Both the position numbers and the translations under genes were made by a program. The notes under the pieces were generated by a model that saw only the letters and a list, made by a program, of their open reading frames with translations, did not search any database and was not told the origin of the DNA. DNA of 64,000 bases from the NCBI GenBank assembly GCA_029945375.1, contig CM057057.1, positions 868,001 to 932,000 of the forward strand, written 5' to 3'. Source of the stretch: Agaricus subrufescens (Eukaryota; Basidiomycota; Agaricomycetes; Agaricales; Agaricaceae). Shown piece after piece: positions 12,341 through 24,700 of the stretch; positions within the stretch are counted from its first letter, which is position 1; the number at the start of each line of letters is the position of its first letter.

Positions 12341-13275
12341 GCCACTGATGTTCTCCATGAATAGTGGCTTATATCTGCCTATTTGCGCGCGTGCTTCGCA
12401 ATTCTATCACTGTTCATCCACTCATCCAGCACAGAGCTACCCGATGTGATGGAACATTGCACCCAGGCTGGACCACAGGTAAAGATGACCCAGTGGTGAG
12501 TACAACAGGTTTCTACGTAGTAGGTCGAAAATTGACAATTGCCAGTTCATAGTTCCGACACTTTGTTTTATGATTTCAGACGTAATATGAAGTCTTGCTT
12601 CATTTCATGTGGGGTTTCAGTGGATTCACAAACGCTAAATACTCAGTATGCAAGTCCACCACAAGGCACGCTGCAGAAGGTGATGCTCGCATCTTTCATC
12701 GTAGTTGCACCCCTTACGACTAAAGTCCTTCAATTGGTGTCTCTGTATGGATGGTGGTTCCTGGGATGGAGGAAGCGGCATTAGACTCATGGCAAGCATC
12801 GTGTCGAGAATGTATGACATCAAATTTCATGGAAATGGGACGCAGCGAACCATGAGATTTGGAGTACAATCCGCATCTGACGAAACATCGGAAGCGAGAA
12901 AATGAGAGTGCGAAAGACTCACACGTTGCAGACCATCCTTCTCTTGTCATCTTTTCTCCAGAGAGGAGTAACCGTCGTGTTACGGATCTATCATTGACCG
13001 AATCAAGAAGCTAAGCCGGGACTCAGCAAACTGTTCATTGGAAAAGCGCATACACTTACTCCTAACATCGACGGTTTCTTGTCTGGCTGCGAGTGGGGGG
13101 GCAGTGTTTGTTTTGGTACGAGCGACCGAAGTGCAGAAGAGAGGATCGAGGTTTGATAGAGCGACTGCTTCTGGGAGAGATAAGGATTGCTTAACCGCCT
13201 GCGATAGAGGAGTGTATGGTTCTCGACTGAAGCAAAAGATATAGTGGTATCTGGAGCAGTCTCATCGCTAGCAAG
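12340..13275 (-). pseudogene. GATA factor pseudogene A3
   Basis: This is a minus-strand remnant of the GATA factor gene. Splicing a 49-50 nt intron (donor after TGC-AAC-GT, acceptor CGTCAG) joins to CGLYSKSHGSLRPISMKF, the second half of finger 2 and its basic tail. The tail then reads DVI-HSRHDA, with residues lost against A2. The first cysteine pair of finger 2 and all of finger 1 are not recognisable. The part at 12,350-12,510 matches 880-1,090 in A1 but is absent from A2. Confidence 0.55.
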
Positions 13276-16275
13276 ACGTGTCACAGTCACAGTATCGTCA
13301 CATGTTCTCTGCGTTGTGGCAAGCAAGACGAAACATCGACTTTCCCCGGTCAATTTGAGGGCTCTCCACAACCGGACATCAACGGAAAAGACGACCATGT
13401 GCTTGAGTATTGCAGTACCGGCAGTCCCATGCAGGGATTCCTTCGCGTAGGTGCTCCGAAACATTCCGATTCACCCTATCGGCATGCCATCTCACAACCA
13501 AACCTATAAGCAAGGTGGAGGTAAACGACTCACAAATGAACTTGAAGAAACACGGGGCCGTCGTCTGACAAGGTGAGAATGACCTCGAAGAATATCCAGG
13601 CTATCAAGAAGCCGTTTCGGTGTCATCGGAACAGGAGCAATGGTAATGTTGCACCGTACAGAAAATCAGGGGGCAGAGTGGGAGAGGAGACATAGCCTAG
13701 TCTGAAGCAAGCCAAGGTGGGCGACGTCGCGCGAGGGCATGCAAAATGTCGTTTAAGCACTTGATATACCGAGAACTCGGTAGGAGCTAAAGGCCACAGG
13801 TTTGAGATGCGTTTGTTGTTAGCTGGAGCCTGGAATAAAGGGTGACACGAGTGATAGTACGTAGAGATGTATCGCCGTTAATCATGCAAGAGCGGAGGGG
13901 ATGTGCAGTCGTTGAAGGATGGGAGTTGCAAAGGGTCCTAGGATGTGTCTCCGGGGTTAAGAAGTGGTTGTCGATCGCTTGCTATGGCTTCGGCGATTAA
14001 TGAGGTGCAGCGAGTGTGCGGAGTGGTTCAGAGGATACAAATAGATCCTCGCAGAAGGAGTAACACCCAATCGCGAACTCCAAGAGCAAGAGATTCTCAC
14101 GGTGCATTACTCTTCGACGAACCTCACAGGTGCATTCTAGATCATCCATGTTGACGGCATATCCTCAAAGTTCAACATATACTCGCAGAGCATCTATACC
14201 CTCCTCATGCGCGCCGACATCCTCCCGCAACCGCGTCACCGAATTGCGTAACAGACTCGCCTGATCCCCGCCGACGAAACTCACTTCAGGTTGCCGGCAA
14301 ATTCTCAAGTTCCTCCATGATGCACTCGTGCATCTTGTGTACTGCACCAACAAGGACTTGAGATCGCTCAAGGACTGCTCTGACAGAAATCACTGAACTC
14401 TGGATTACCATACACGGGTAGATATGGTTGTTCCACACCTCCAGCAAGGGCACGTCACAGGCTTCATTGTCATTCTTCGCATCGTCTCACAGATTTTCAG
14501 GTCGTACCAAGCCGAGTTGGTCACCTACGGCATAGACAGTGTCTATCCTGTGGCATCCAGCATCATCGCCTCTCCCACTCCTTCAAAGGACTGGTCATGC
14601 AATAGCCCTTGATGGCACGCAAACGGGACCGAGTTCCTACTGGCCTATGAAATCGTCACACCGTCCTCGAACGTGTCCATCGCCACCTCCTCACTTAGCA
14701 CTTGCATTCCATACGAATGTCGGTCAGTTGCCCCCAATACACACAAGCTCACTCACAGATTTAAAAATAGGGTACCGAGCTCAAGCGAGCGAATACTATT
14801 GCTATTGTCAGTCACAGGCTCTTATCCACTCTCTGCATCTTCAACATCGATTCCAACCTTGCTACGACTACTGCAAGATGACATGTCCCTCGCGGCCCAA
14901 GTGTGCCCTAGACTCAAGCATTGAACACTCTAACCGCGCCCAAGGAATGCATCCAGGATCATCGTTCACCACAACACCAAGTATCGCGCTAGGTGGTTCA
15001 ACCCTGTTATTTGCGAGTACCCTCAGTCTCGTCTAATTCGTTTCGTCTCCATCACCGAACCCAAAAATGGATGGCAAGAATCCGGCCATGCGTGGTTGGG
15101 AGTTCAACCCGCCGATTGACAAGCTCAGGACTGCTAGTCCTATTCAATTTCATGATTTGCAGATCTGACAAATGTTCCAAATTTGGCGTAGATACAGCGC
15201 TCCGTACAGCCCTTTAAGGTGATGGAGAGGATAACAAAGTTGTTTGGCATTCTATATTACGCATCATTTGCGGTGAGTATCCTGCCCTCATCTTCAACGC
15301 TTGTAGTTGACAACGATGGCACAGAAACATTCCTGGTGGCCTTTCCTTCATCGTAGTCCCAGGACGGCAACGAGTAATGGCATAGGAATAGCGGCGACCT
15401 ATAACCTTATACCAATCTATCACAGGCGGGGAAATCCATCATGTAAGTGTGAAGCACTACCCATGCGTGAGCTCGGCTGATGAACATATGTCCAAACTAG
15501 AGTGTTGTCATCCTCATGTGTGGCCCTACGTACGTGGAGGCTCCATCGAACACATGTTGAAAAATCAATACAATAGATAGAGCCGTGGTATGAGACGATG
15601 AGTGTGTAACAAGTTGGACAATGTGAGAATGTTTTAACCTTATGAGTCGGCGATTCTCAGTCAAGTCTCACGTAAAACGTGACAATCTAAACATGATATC
15701 AAGTGTTCATTGTGAGCCAGTACTGTACATTGGCAGCTTCAACTTCAATCAATGCCACAAGTTCGAGCCTCGCTGCGGGATGAAGCTTTGCTGACTGTGG
15801 CTCTTTTGATGCCTGTAGGAAAGTCGGGGACAGTGAGGATGCCTGGTGTGGGGCCGATGGATAGTGGACGGAAGGCCTGTGGGAGACATGGATGTTAAAT
15901 TATGTGGAGGAGATCATGTTCTGACGAGGCGTATGTAGTCACCATGTATCATAGCTCAAGTTCAAAATCACTGTATACTTGCGCCGGCGCACGATTCAAT
16001 TCATCCTAAACCATCATTCGAGCGATGCTATAGGCCTGCAACTATACACACACCAAAGCCAGACAGGTAGCCACAATTTCTCGTGTCCCAAATTTAACTC
16101 TTTGGACTTTGCGCCTAAATAACCAAACCTATATGTAGTCAGCGAGTAATATTGGTATGACGTCGACCATATCATCCAAGCCGCCATTCTTGCGCGAAGA
16201 CGATGCCACGAAAGTCAAACCGCACAAACTTATATATCAGATAAATGGCTGCAGGTGTTACTAGAAAGGCTAGAT
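13275..16275. repeat. segmental duplication block X, copy 1
   Basis: About 3 kb aligns along its whole length with 27,168-30,145. Examples are the matching runs near 13,580/27,475, 14,060/27,960, 14,755/28,655 and 15,200/29,110. Several short plus-strand frames exist (for instance 14,539-15,036), but they are interrupted or shifted in the other copy, so no gene is called. Part of the block (about 14,700-15,420) is also related to the 3' flank of block B (about 3,300-3,950). Confidence 0.75.
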
Positions 16276-17100
16276 TTTCGTTCAAAATGTTAGTTACAGC
16301 TTGCACGTCAAGTGTTTTCGGACATCAGAAAGGTATACTATTTTCGGCTCTGAAGAGTGACAGGACGCCAAGCATCGAGAGTAAATTAAAAGTAGCCCAA
16401 GCCTGGAGTTCCTTGAGATGTCTATATGAATTCGGCGGTGTTTGCAGTCGGTAAGTTCATGATTAGGAGCGTAGACGGTGTGGACATTGAACGAACATAC
16501 ATAATTCAAAAAGGGAGCGGGCAGGGGCGTATCAAACTCGTGTTCAGAGGATCAGTATTGGACGAGCAAGAGCTTGTCTTCAGTTATTCGGGACCGCAGC
16601 TGATGCCTCTAAGCAGGGTATGGTACAAAGAGTGCATAACCCGAGGGGCTTACCAAACGGTACTTGGCGGATATTAATCATCGGGTTCCTGCTTCAAGGC
16701 GATTAAGACTCCTCGTTGCACTCATTGCATATATATTCGTGAAAAAAGGTTGGCCAGTAAGACAATGGTCATTCAAAACATTCGAGGCTCGGGTTATTTA
16801 GTGCTACCAGTGAGAAATAGAATAAAATAAAATAAAAGAAGATAAAACTTAAGCCCTTTGCCCAGCACTCCAAGGGTTTGTCTTGTCTTCATTTAACCGC
16901 AAAGTAATACACTCAAGATAAGGGAGTGGAAGATGACGATGACAGCAACTGTGGCAATGAATCAAGTAACATATGTGATGGAGTTGAAGGTGAGGAGATC
17001 AATAGTGAATGATGATGGTGCTGCAAACCCGAACTCGAGCTAAAAGTGGCAATGAAACAAGTCCTGGCCCAAACGAAGTAAACCCGTTCCCACTCGTGGT
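16275..17100. other. single-copy segment
   Basis: This stretch has no duplicate in the window. A plus-strand frame at 16,426-16,677 is open for 83 codons but has no recognisable motif. A short A/T-rich run with repeated aataaaataa-type sequence lies near 16,820-16,850. Confidence 0.3.
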
Positions 17101-17102
17101 AG

Positions 17103-18730
17103 TCATGCAAAAGAATTCCCGAACAGGAATGCCGACAGACCACTTCCAATATCTGGACTTACAACATTCCCGCCACTGGGAGTAATGCTCTGCACATGAG
17201 CCGAATACGTCTGCAAAAGATAGTCCAGGTGATGCGGCTCGGGATACTGGAATTGAGAAGTGTTCTGGAACAACAAAGTCTGATCCCGGCCAAGAGCACC
17301 AACCAACTCGGAATGAGTAGCCCCAAAGGCATCCGTCAAGCTGTCTTGAGTATAATCATATGAAAGTGTCGCAGAAGCATTGGCGGCTGCAGTGACAGGT
17401 CCTGTCATGGTTTAGACGAATCGGGTGCGAGTATAGGGGAAGGAGGATCATGGATGGGTGATGTGCGTCGGCTTATACCCGGGCTCGCTAATCGCGTATC
17501 TTCAATCGATGTCGCAGTGTTGATAGTGGTTCCTGGAGAGGAGCAAGCGGCATTGGAACCACGACGAGCATCGTGTCGAGAACTTTTACGTATAACGTCG
17601 AATTTCATGGAGATGGGATGCGGCGAACCATGAAGTTTGCAATACAATCCGCATCTGACAGAACGTCAGAGGTGAGAAAAATGAGAGGGCCAGAAACCCA
17701 CACATTGCAGACCGTCTTTTCTTCGTCGTCTTTTCTCCATAGAGGAGTAGCCCTCGTATTACAGTTGTAACATTGAGCAGTTTGAGGTCTCTGCACGAAT
17801 TCAGTAAGCTGTATATTGTGACAGCGCATATACTCAAGACGTCAACGGTGTCCGGTCTGGTGTTTTAACAGCACTGATCCCGTGAGTAACACTCTGTACG
17901 ACATTGACGGTAGAAATCAAGTTGTGAATTGTCGAAAGTCTTTCCGCAGCATTACCAGCATTCCCAACACTATTACTACCGCCACCACCACCAACACTGC
18001 CGCTGCCATGACTATTTCTCATGCTCTTCCGCCTCGGCCGCTTGCACAGTTTACAGTAGAGGCCGCAGCTCGTCATTCAAGCCTCCTCCATAGCGGCGTA
18101 CGGGTAGCACCACGATTTGAACATTAAGCTTTAACACGTCCCGGAGCGCCACTGGTATTGCCACTGTAAACAGAAGAGTTTAAGGATGTGATAGTAGCAC
18201 CGGAGCCTGAAGAGCGGGATGAGGTCTGAGTTTTGACGGTGAGGGTGGGCAGGGTATTTGGGTTTATACGGGTGACAGAGGTGGGGAAGAGAGGACTAAA
18301 TTCTGATGGAGCGAGCGTGTCTGGGAGAGATGAAGGCTCATCACATACGATAGGGGAGGATATGATTTCACAAGTTAAGTAAAGGAGGAGGTAGTATCTG
18401 GAGTAGTCGACGTCGCCACCACCGTCGTCACGGGTAGTAACAGGGAGCTTGCGTGTGCGGGGTTTCGTGGTCGTGGTTGGGGGGATAGTTGTAGGCATAG
18501 TGGTGGAGGGGGCAGGAGGAAACGAGCTCGTGATAAGGCCATGCTGCAGGAAGGTAAGAGTCGATATTGTTGAGGATTTCATCGATCGCTGAAGGGTTGA
18601 GGCTGTGGCCGGGCAGGGTGAAGAGGGTGTGGGCGAGGAAGATGGCTGAAGTCTGGTTGAAGATGGGACCAAACTCGCGAGAAGGGCAATTTCTGGCTGA
18701 GGCCACCCTGTCACAAAGATTCTTAAACAT
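17103..18730 (-). pseudogene. GATA factor pseudogene A2 (best preserved)
   Basis: This is the longest copy of the GATA gene. Finger 1 (about 18,120-18,040) reads CSNRGATRTPLWRR: its second cysteine is Arg, an in-frame stop precedes it, and a frameshifting deletion removes part of the loop before CGLYCKLCKRPR. Finger 2 is complete after removing an intron (GTGGGT...CTGTCAG, about 17,693-17,645): CYNCNTRATPLWRKDDEEK, then CNVC, giving the C-x2-C-x17-C-x2-C pattern of fungal GATA fingers, followed by LHG-x-H-PISMKFDVIRK and RHDAR. A C-terminal frame (17,408-17,103) lies in a different phase. Two-finger fungal GATA proteins often control iron uptake or nitrogen use. Finger 2 could still be made from an internal start, but the full protein cannot. 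Confidence 0.6.
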
Positions 18731-21700
18731 CTACTGTGAGGCCATATGTTGTCCAGTTCACAGGCCTGCGCAGCCGGAGACCATAAGGAATGACAACCAC
18801 GCTAGTCTCTATCATAGTACTGCCAATCCGGTCTCGCCCCTTCGCCGGTGGAGTGCTCTGAATCGTTCCAGCTCATCCTCAGTTCATTAGACGTTTGCTC
18901 TGTACCACTAGATCATTAGGCACAACAGAAGAACAAGGGGACAGGATACGAGGACGTCTTCTTCCAATGCAAGTCGGAGGCTCTATCTGAGCAGAAGGAC
19001 CAACACCGAGGAATTCAAGAGACATAGAAACATGACCTAAAGGGCACGGTATTCAATCAGCATTAACTAGAGACGAGGCAGATGACATGGTTGGAGAGAG
19101 GGTTGAGAAGCGGACAGCGAGATTTTAAGACATGGAAGGAGAGTTTTCGGCTGGCATGCATGCCTGGTAGGTGTGCAGGCACCGGAACAGGCTTTTCTGG
19201 TTGAGAACTCATATCTGTTTGCTGCGTGCCGAGAGATCATTTTACCACGAGCCACTCTCAACGTGAAAGCACCTGCCGAGACTACGTTGCCCACTCACGG
19301 CACCTCACTGTTTTTCCCGCGACACGCTTGTCTCAAGGAACTGCCGAGAAACAATGCCGATTCAGCCCCAGAATCTGCTTCAGAGTTATTTCTCTCTGCG
19401 ACTGACAGTGAAAGCAGCTCGATCGGTCTGGGTGCACCTGTTTGACGGCTGGTGCGTTCTTGACTACCCGTGTTGGCCGTATATCCTTAATACTTGGCGT
19501 ATCCGCAGAGCATCTTATATCATCATGAACACACCGCCCTTCTTGCTCAACGGCGCCGCTGAATATCGTCAAGAACACCCCCCTTGAAGAAAGTCTGGGT
19601 GAATGTACTGCCATCTTCACAACTTTCTTGCAAGCCTATCGCCATGCCCAAACTGTTACACCCATCGGCAACTTTTACAGAAGCTCATTCGTCAGAACCC
19701 CTTTCCCAACAGGCAGTGACTACCATCGTCCTATTACCATTCGCCTCTGCTTTTTGTGCATCGGGCCAACAATGACCCATCATCTGAAGAAATCATTCAA
19801 GGGCCATCGCGACGCAGGTCGCTGACCTACGGACAACTATAAACGAGAGGTGATAAATATGTTCCATTTCTGAATCAATCATTACATTCCGGTTCCATCA
19901 CTGATGCTAAAAAGAGATACCCGCGACCTAACGCGTGATTGGACATTCGCCTCGCCAGCTTGCTCGACACCAACCTTTATTCGTATTCCATTTCACACTA
20001 TGGGGATCTAACAGTGTTCCAAGTCTGATGCGGACACAGGGCGCCCAGCTGGCCCTCTATATGATGGGGACGGTGAAGAGGTTGCTCGATAGTTTTATAT
20101 TGTATTCCATTCCGGGTGAGTGACCCGCGTTTGTCTCTAAGGCTTCTCGTTGACAACAATAATGTAGAGTGACTCCTGTATACACTTCTTTTATCCATTG
20201 CTATTGTCACATAGAGGTTCCTGCGGGGCGAAATCTGAGTATGTCGCCATACTTTCAATCGGTGGCCTTTTGTCAACCTATAGAGTCGCCGCGCTCTTGT
20301 AACACTCGTAGACGTAATCATCTTGAGGAATAGTTGACATAAGTTGCGGGGATGGTCACCTCCGGCTAGAAGTTGTCTCAGAGCTATGTTCCTCGGTAAT
20401 TTATGGCAATATATGATCCGCTGTGTTGTTGCAATATAGTAGCTGTCAAGTTGGCACGCTTTTACTATTGCATAACATATCTTGATAAATCTGTGGGTCT
20501 CCCAAAACACTCCTGAGCTCTCGCTGGACTGCATCCCTGGGTGACATGCCACACACGCCCTATGTACAGTCACAGAAAGTCTAGGTGAACGTACCATCAC
20601 CGAGCTTGTGCACTAGATGTTCCGGTCATCACCCGTTGAGGATGATCTACCCACCATTTCCTTGTAACCTCTTGTCTTAATGGCTGCTAATTAACAAAAA
20701 TTATAAAACATTCTCGCTGCTTATCAAGTCCGCCAAAATCAAGAATTTGAATTCGAGAAAACGTAACGCATATAAAAGTACAAGGATGAAAATTACGCTC
20801 ATGCTTCATCAGGGTATGGAATCACATAATATACTCGACCCGCTTTAAAGTCCCATTCTTTCACAATTTTCGAGTCGTCTTCAGTATATTCATATTCAAA
20901 AGCTGCAAACCGCCCCCCTGGCGTTCCACCAATCAGAACTTGAAGTTGTGGTCTGCGCTGCTGAAATATCTGAAGATTTGAAATGTGGTACTTAAGGTCT
21001 TCCTCGTCTTCTATCTAGAATGGAATATCATGACGTATCAGTATATTACACACCCGGAAAAAAATTATATCCCACATTGGGAGGCAACCAAAAGTTCTCC
21101 CCGCCTGGACGAACACCCTTTCTACCACATTGTATTGTATTGTAGTGTTCAAGGTGATCAAGTCTGAGCTCTTGAAACTCAACTTCATGAAAGAGGCCCC
21201 TAGAGCTCAGCTCCATTTGATATGTCTACAAATCAAATTAGAGACTGACAATACAGCATACATCAGGGACTTACATTCCAGAGAGTAAGCAATGTCACGA
21301 AAAAACCAGGTCCGGTAGAGATAATTTGAGATACTGTGAAATACTCTAATTGACCAAGTATGTCAAAGAATAGAGCCTGATTTTGCGGTGGTTCAAGTCC
21401 AGGCTCATATATAATAACTTCGGCTAATGCTGCGTGAACATCACCAGAGAGCCAGTCGGAAAGATGCTCATTGAACTGGTGACTTGATGGGCCGAAATCA
21501 GAATGGCGCTGTGAACAATATATAGCCCACTGAGATATATCTAGTTTAGTAAAATCAGGATAGGTAGAGACATATGATATAAAAACTCACCAGATGGGCC
21601 ATCGCACCACCTCTTGTAGCCTAACCAAAAATTACATAGCACCTCAAGTGTAGTGACTAAAGACTGCTTTGTTGAGATAGAGAATTTCTTGGAGCGGGTA

Positions 21701-24700
21701 GGGTCTATCAGATAATCATTAAATGAAGGATGGAATATGATAGAATTCGAAGAGTCCCCCGGAGGTGTCAGGACCATTGGATAGCAACCATTGAGTGCAG
21801 CATCAACCACATTTGATTTGGTGCCAAAGGTAACAGAAAGGCCCTTGAGAGATCGAAGACTGAAGAAGCGAGATGCTTTTATATCGAGTAAAACATCCAG
21901 CACCGGTTTCGTTGTAGTCCACATGTCAGGTGAGATGGAATCAAGGATATGAGTGCATAAAGCATCAACATAAATGAAGGGATGATCATCAGATGGATCA
22001 ACTTCATCAATGAGAGCTATCAGCTGGTCAAGACGTGTGATGGGGTTGCCAGCAGCATAAGGATCTTCAATAAATTGGATGGCCATACCGGCAAATACGG
22101 AGTGGTGAGACACAGCACCAGCCAGTTTGAGAAATTGATCTCTGTTAGGCCAAGTCGGTGGTACCATTTGTGGATATTTTGCACGGATTGTGTCAAATTT
22201 GTGGTTGAGGAAGTGTTCTGGATCATGGTAAAAGTTGGAATTAGGAATGGGGATAACAAAGTATTTCTGACGAAGTTGGGCTGGTTCAGGTGTATCAAGC
22301 TGATGCCTGAACAAAAGGCAACCGGTCTCAAAACTTCCACAAGATAAGACAGGAAGCCGTGGATCATATGATTGAAGCTGTATTATATCATATAAAGCGC
22401 CATGACCCTAAAAGGATATATCAATACAGTCGATATATCAGTGATTTGTTTCTTACCAAAGAACCGGTTTCTGACTCGGAGTGTGATTTGTCATTATATT
22501 CGAGCACAACATAAGCTGTTCCAGCACAAAAAAATTGGAACTGTTCCAACCTCATTGCTGTAATTATTCCTCTGGACACAAGCATATCACGGTAAGCCTG
22601 CATCAAGAGTCAGTAAAGGGAATGAATTTAAAATAGTAGAAAATCCTTTTACCTCCCACATGTCAAACAACCAAGGCCACAGTCCTCTTGTGTCAAATAA
22701 TACGCGACATGCTGTACCATATTCCAACTGGCTCAGTATATCGAAACACAGATCCTGATCCTCTTGAGATGAGAATGTCATTCCATTAGGATCGTGCTTT
22801 TCAACCAAAATAGTGACTAGCGCTTCGTGGATGTATGATGTAAGTGATTTGTGGAATTGTTCACTAAGGGAGTATGGTTAGGATGGTATCGTAAATAAAT
22901 TTTAGTGCTAGACTTTCCACTCACTTCTCATGAGGGATGATCGCTGAAAAATATTTGACCCACCGGTCCTCATACTTCAGGCCTAAACAATTGGCATTTT
23001 CAAACGATGCAAGCAACTAGTCCAACTCATTTACATACCTGAGGTTGGGGGATGATTAGTCTTAAATCTTTCCCAAACATCGATACATGACTTGAGCGAG
23101 TCTTCTTCCACATCTACAAGGGATATAGAAAACCTCTGAGACCGGGGCGGGTCCAGCAAATAGTCACCGAATGAAGCATGATAAAACTGCGTTGGTTGAA
23201 AGATGGCATCAAGAGCATCAGACACATTGAGCAGGGAATAGCAGCCGTCAAGCGCAGTATAAACGGTGGTCAGTTCGAGACCAAGAATGACTGCAATGGC
23301 CGCCGGTGTCCTCAATCCGTATTTCTCGCCTTTTTGGGCTGCCAGAAGAACTCCGAGAACACGCTTTGTGATTGGCCATATGTCATTTGGAATATCTTCC
23401 AGAACGCGTGAGTACAGAGCATCCAGGCGGGCGAATGGTTGACTACTGGATGGGGGCATAGGGCCACTGAGGGCAGATAAGACTTGATTGAGGCGTGTGG
23501 GAGGAGGATATCGAGGATTTGCGATGAACCGAAGTGCCGTCTCAGCAAAGATAAAAAGGCCAGATGCGGCGGCAGCTAAGGTCGAGATTTGGTCTTCGCT
23601 AGGCCATTCTTTTGGTACCCTTCGCCGGAACTCTCTCCGGATTCTGTCTAGGTCATTCCTTATGAAAAGCTCGACGTCTCGGATAGATTGCTCAGAGTCT
23701 ACGGGAACGTGCTTGCACCAATATGATGGTATGATTTCCTCTTCGCTGAACGTGTCAGTGATGTGGGATTCTGGGCGGCTGGAGATAGCCCAAAGAAGGG
23801 GAACGTCGGGATGCTTGAGGACAAAGTCAGCAACGAGATGAATGATCTGCTTTTGCGATTGATGTTCGTCGAGTTCGTCGAGCCCGTCCAATAAAACGCC
23901 CCGCGGTTTCAAACCAGCCCCAATCTTCTTGTCAACAAACGGTTCTACGATGAACGTTTTGAACTGTTCCTCAATCCCTTTGTCAACTAGCTCGGGGTCC
24001 CGAGCAAGCTTCTCGGTGATGTAGGTGCAGTATTCCTCGATATGTACAGCGAGCTGGTAGCCAACTGTGAGGAAGAGATGTCGGGAGGAATTACGTCCGT
24101 TCGGGCGAGAGATAAAGACAGATGCTCCCAGTTGGTGAGCTTCCGCAAGTTTGTCGGCGAGAGTCTGCATAATGGCAGATTTCCCAACCCCTGCCAGACC
24201 AAATACCCAGATGAACAACTTCTCCTTTTCTTCGTCGTAGAACCAAGTAATTATATGTCCATTGATTTCGACCCGAGTCCCAGGGTGACATTGGGGGACG
24301 GGTGAGCGAGCAGACGAGTCACGGGCTGCATCGCGAATGATATGCTTGGAAAGGTGTTTCATGGCTTGATGAAGTGTCAACATGCAGCACATGCAGACTC
24401 GCTGGCATCTTACCTCTGCTTCGTTGATCGCTACTAGTACTGACCATCATATTTCCCCGATTGTCTACTATGATAGGATTGTTCAAGGAAAATTGGCTAC
24501 TATGGCTGAAAAAGTTCGAGCCCGAGCCTGCAACAATTTCCGAGGCTGTACAGGAGATCAGTACACTAAACCCAGGCATGATAAGAGCGTTCATGACCTT
24601 GACTGGTGGATTCATGTACAGCGGTCTTGGGAGTGCTCGTAGTTGGCGACGGCTCGCCCACGGCAGCGACAGCAGAGAAGGGGGCCGTTGGAGAGGTAGT

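Noticed and set aside
14539..15036. 165-codon plus-strand frame in block X1
   Set aside because: Broken by indels in X2 and of low-complexity composition.
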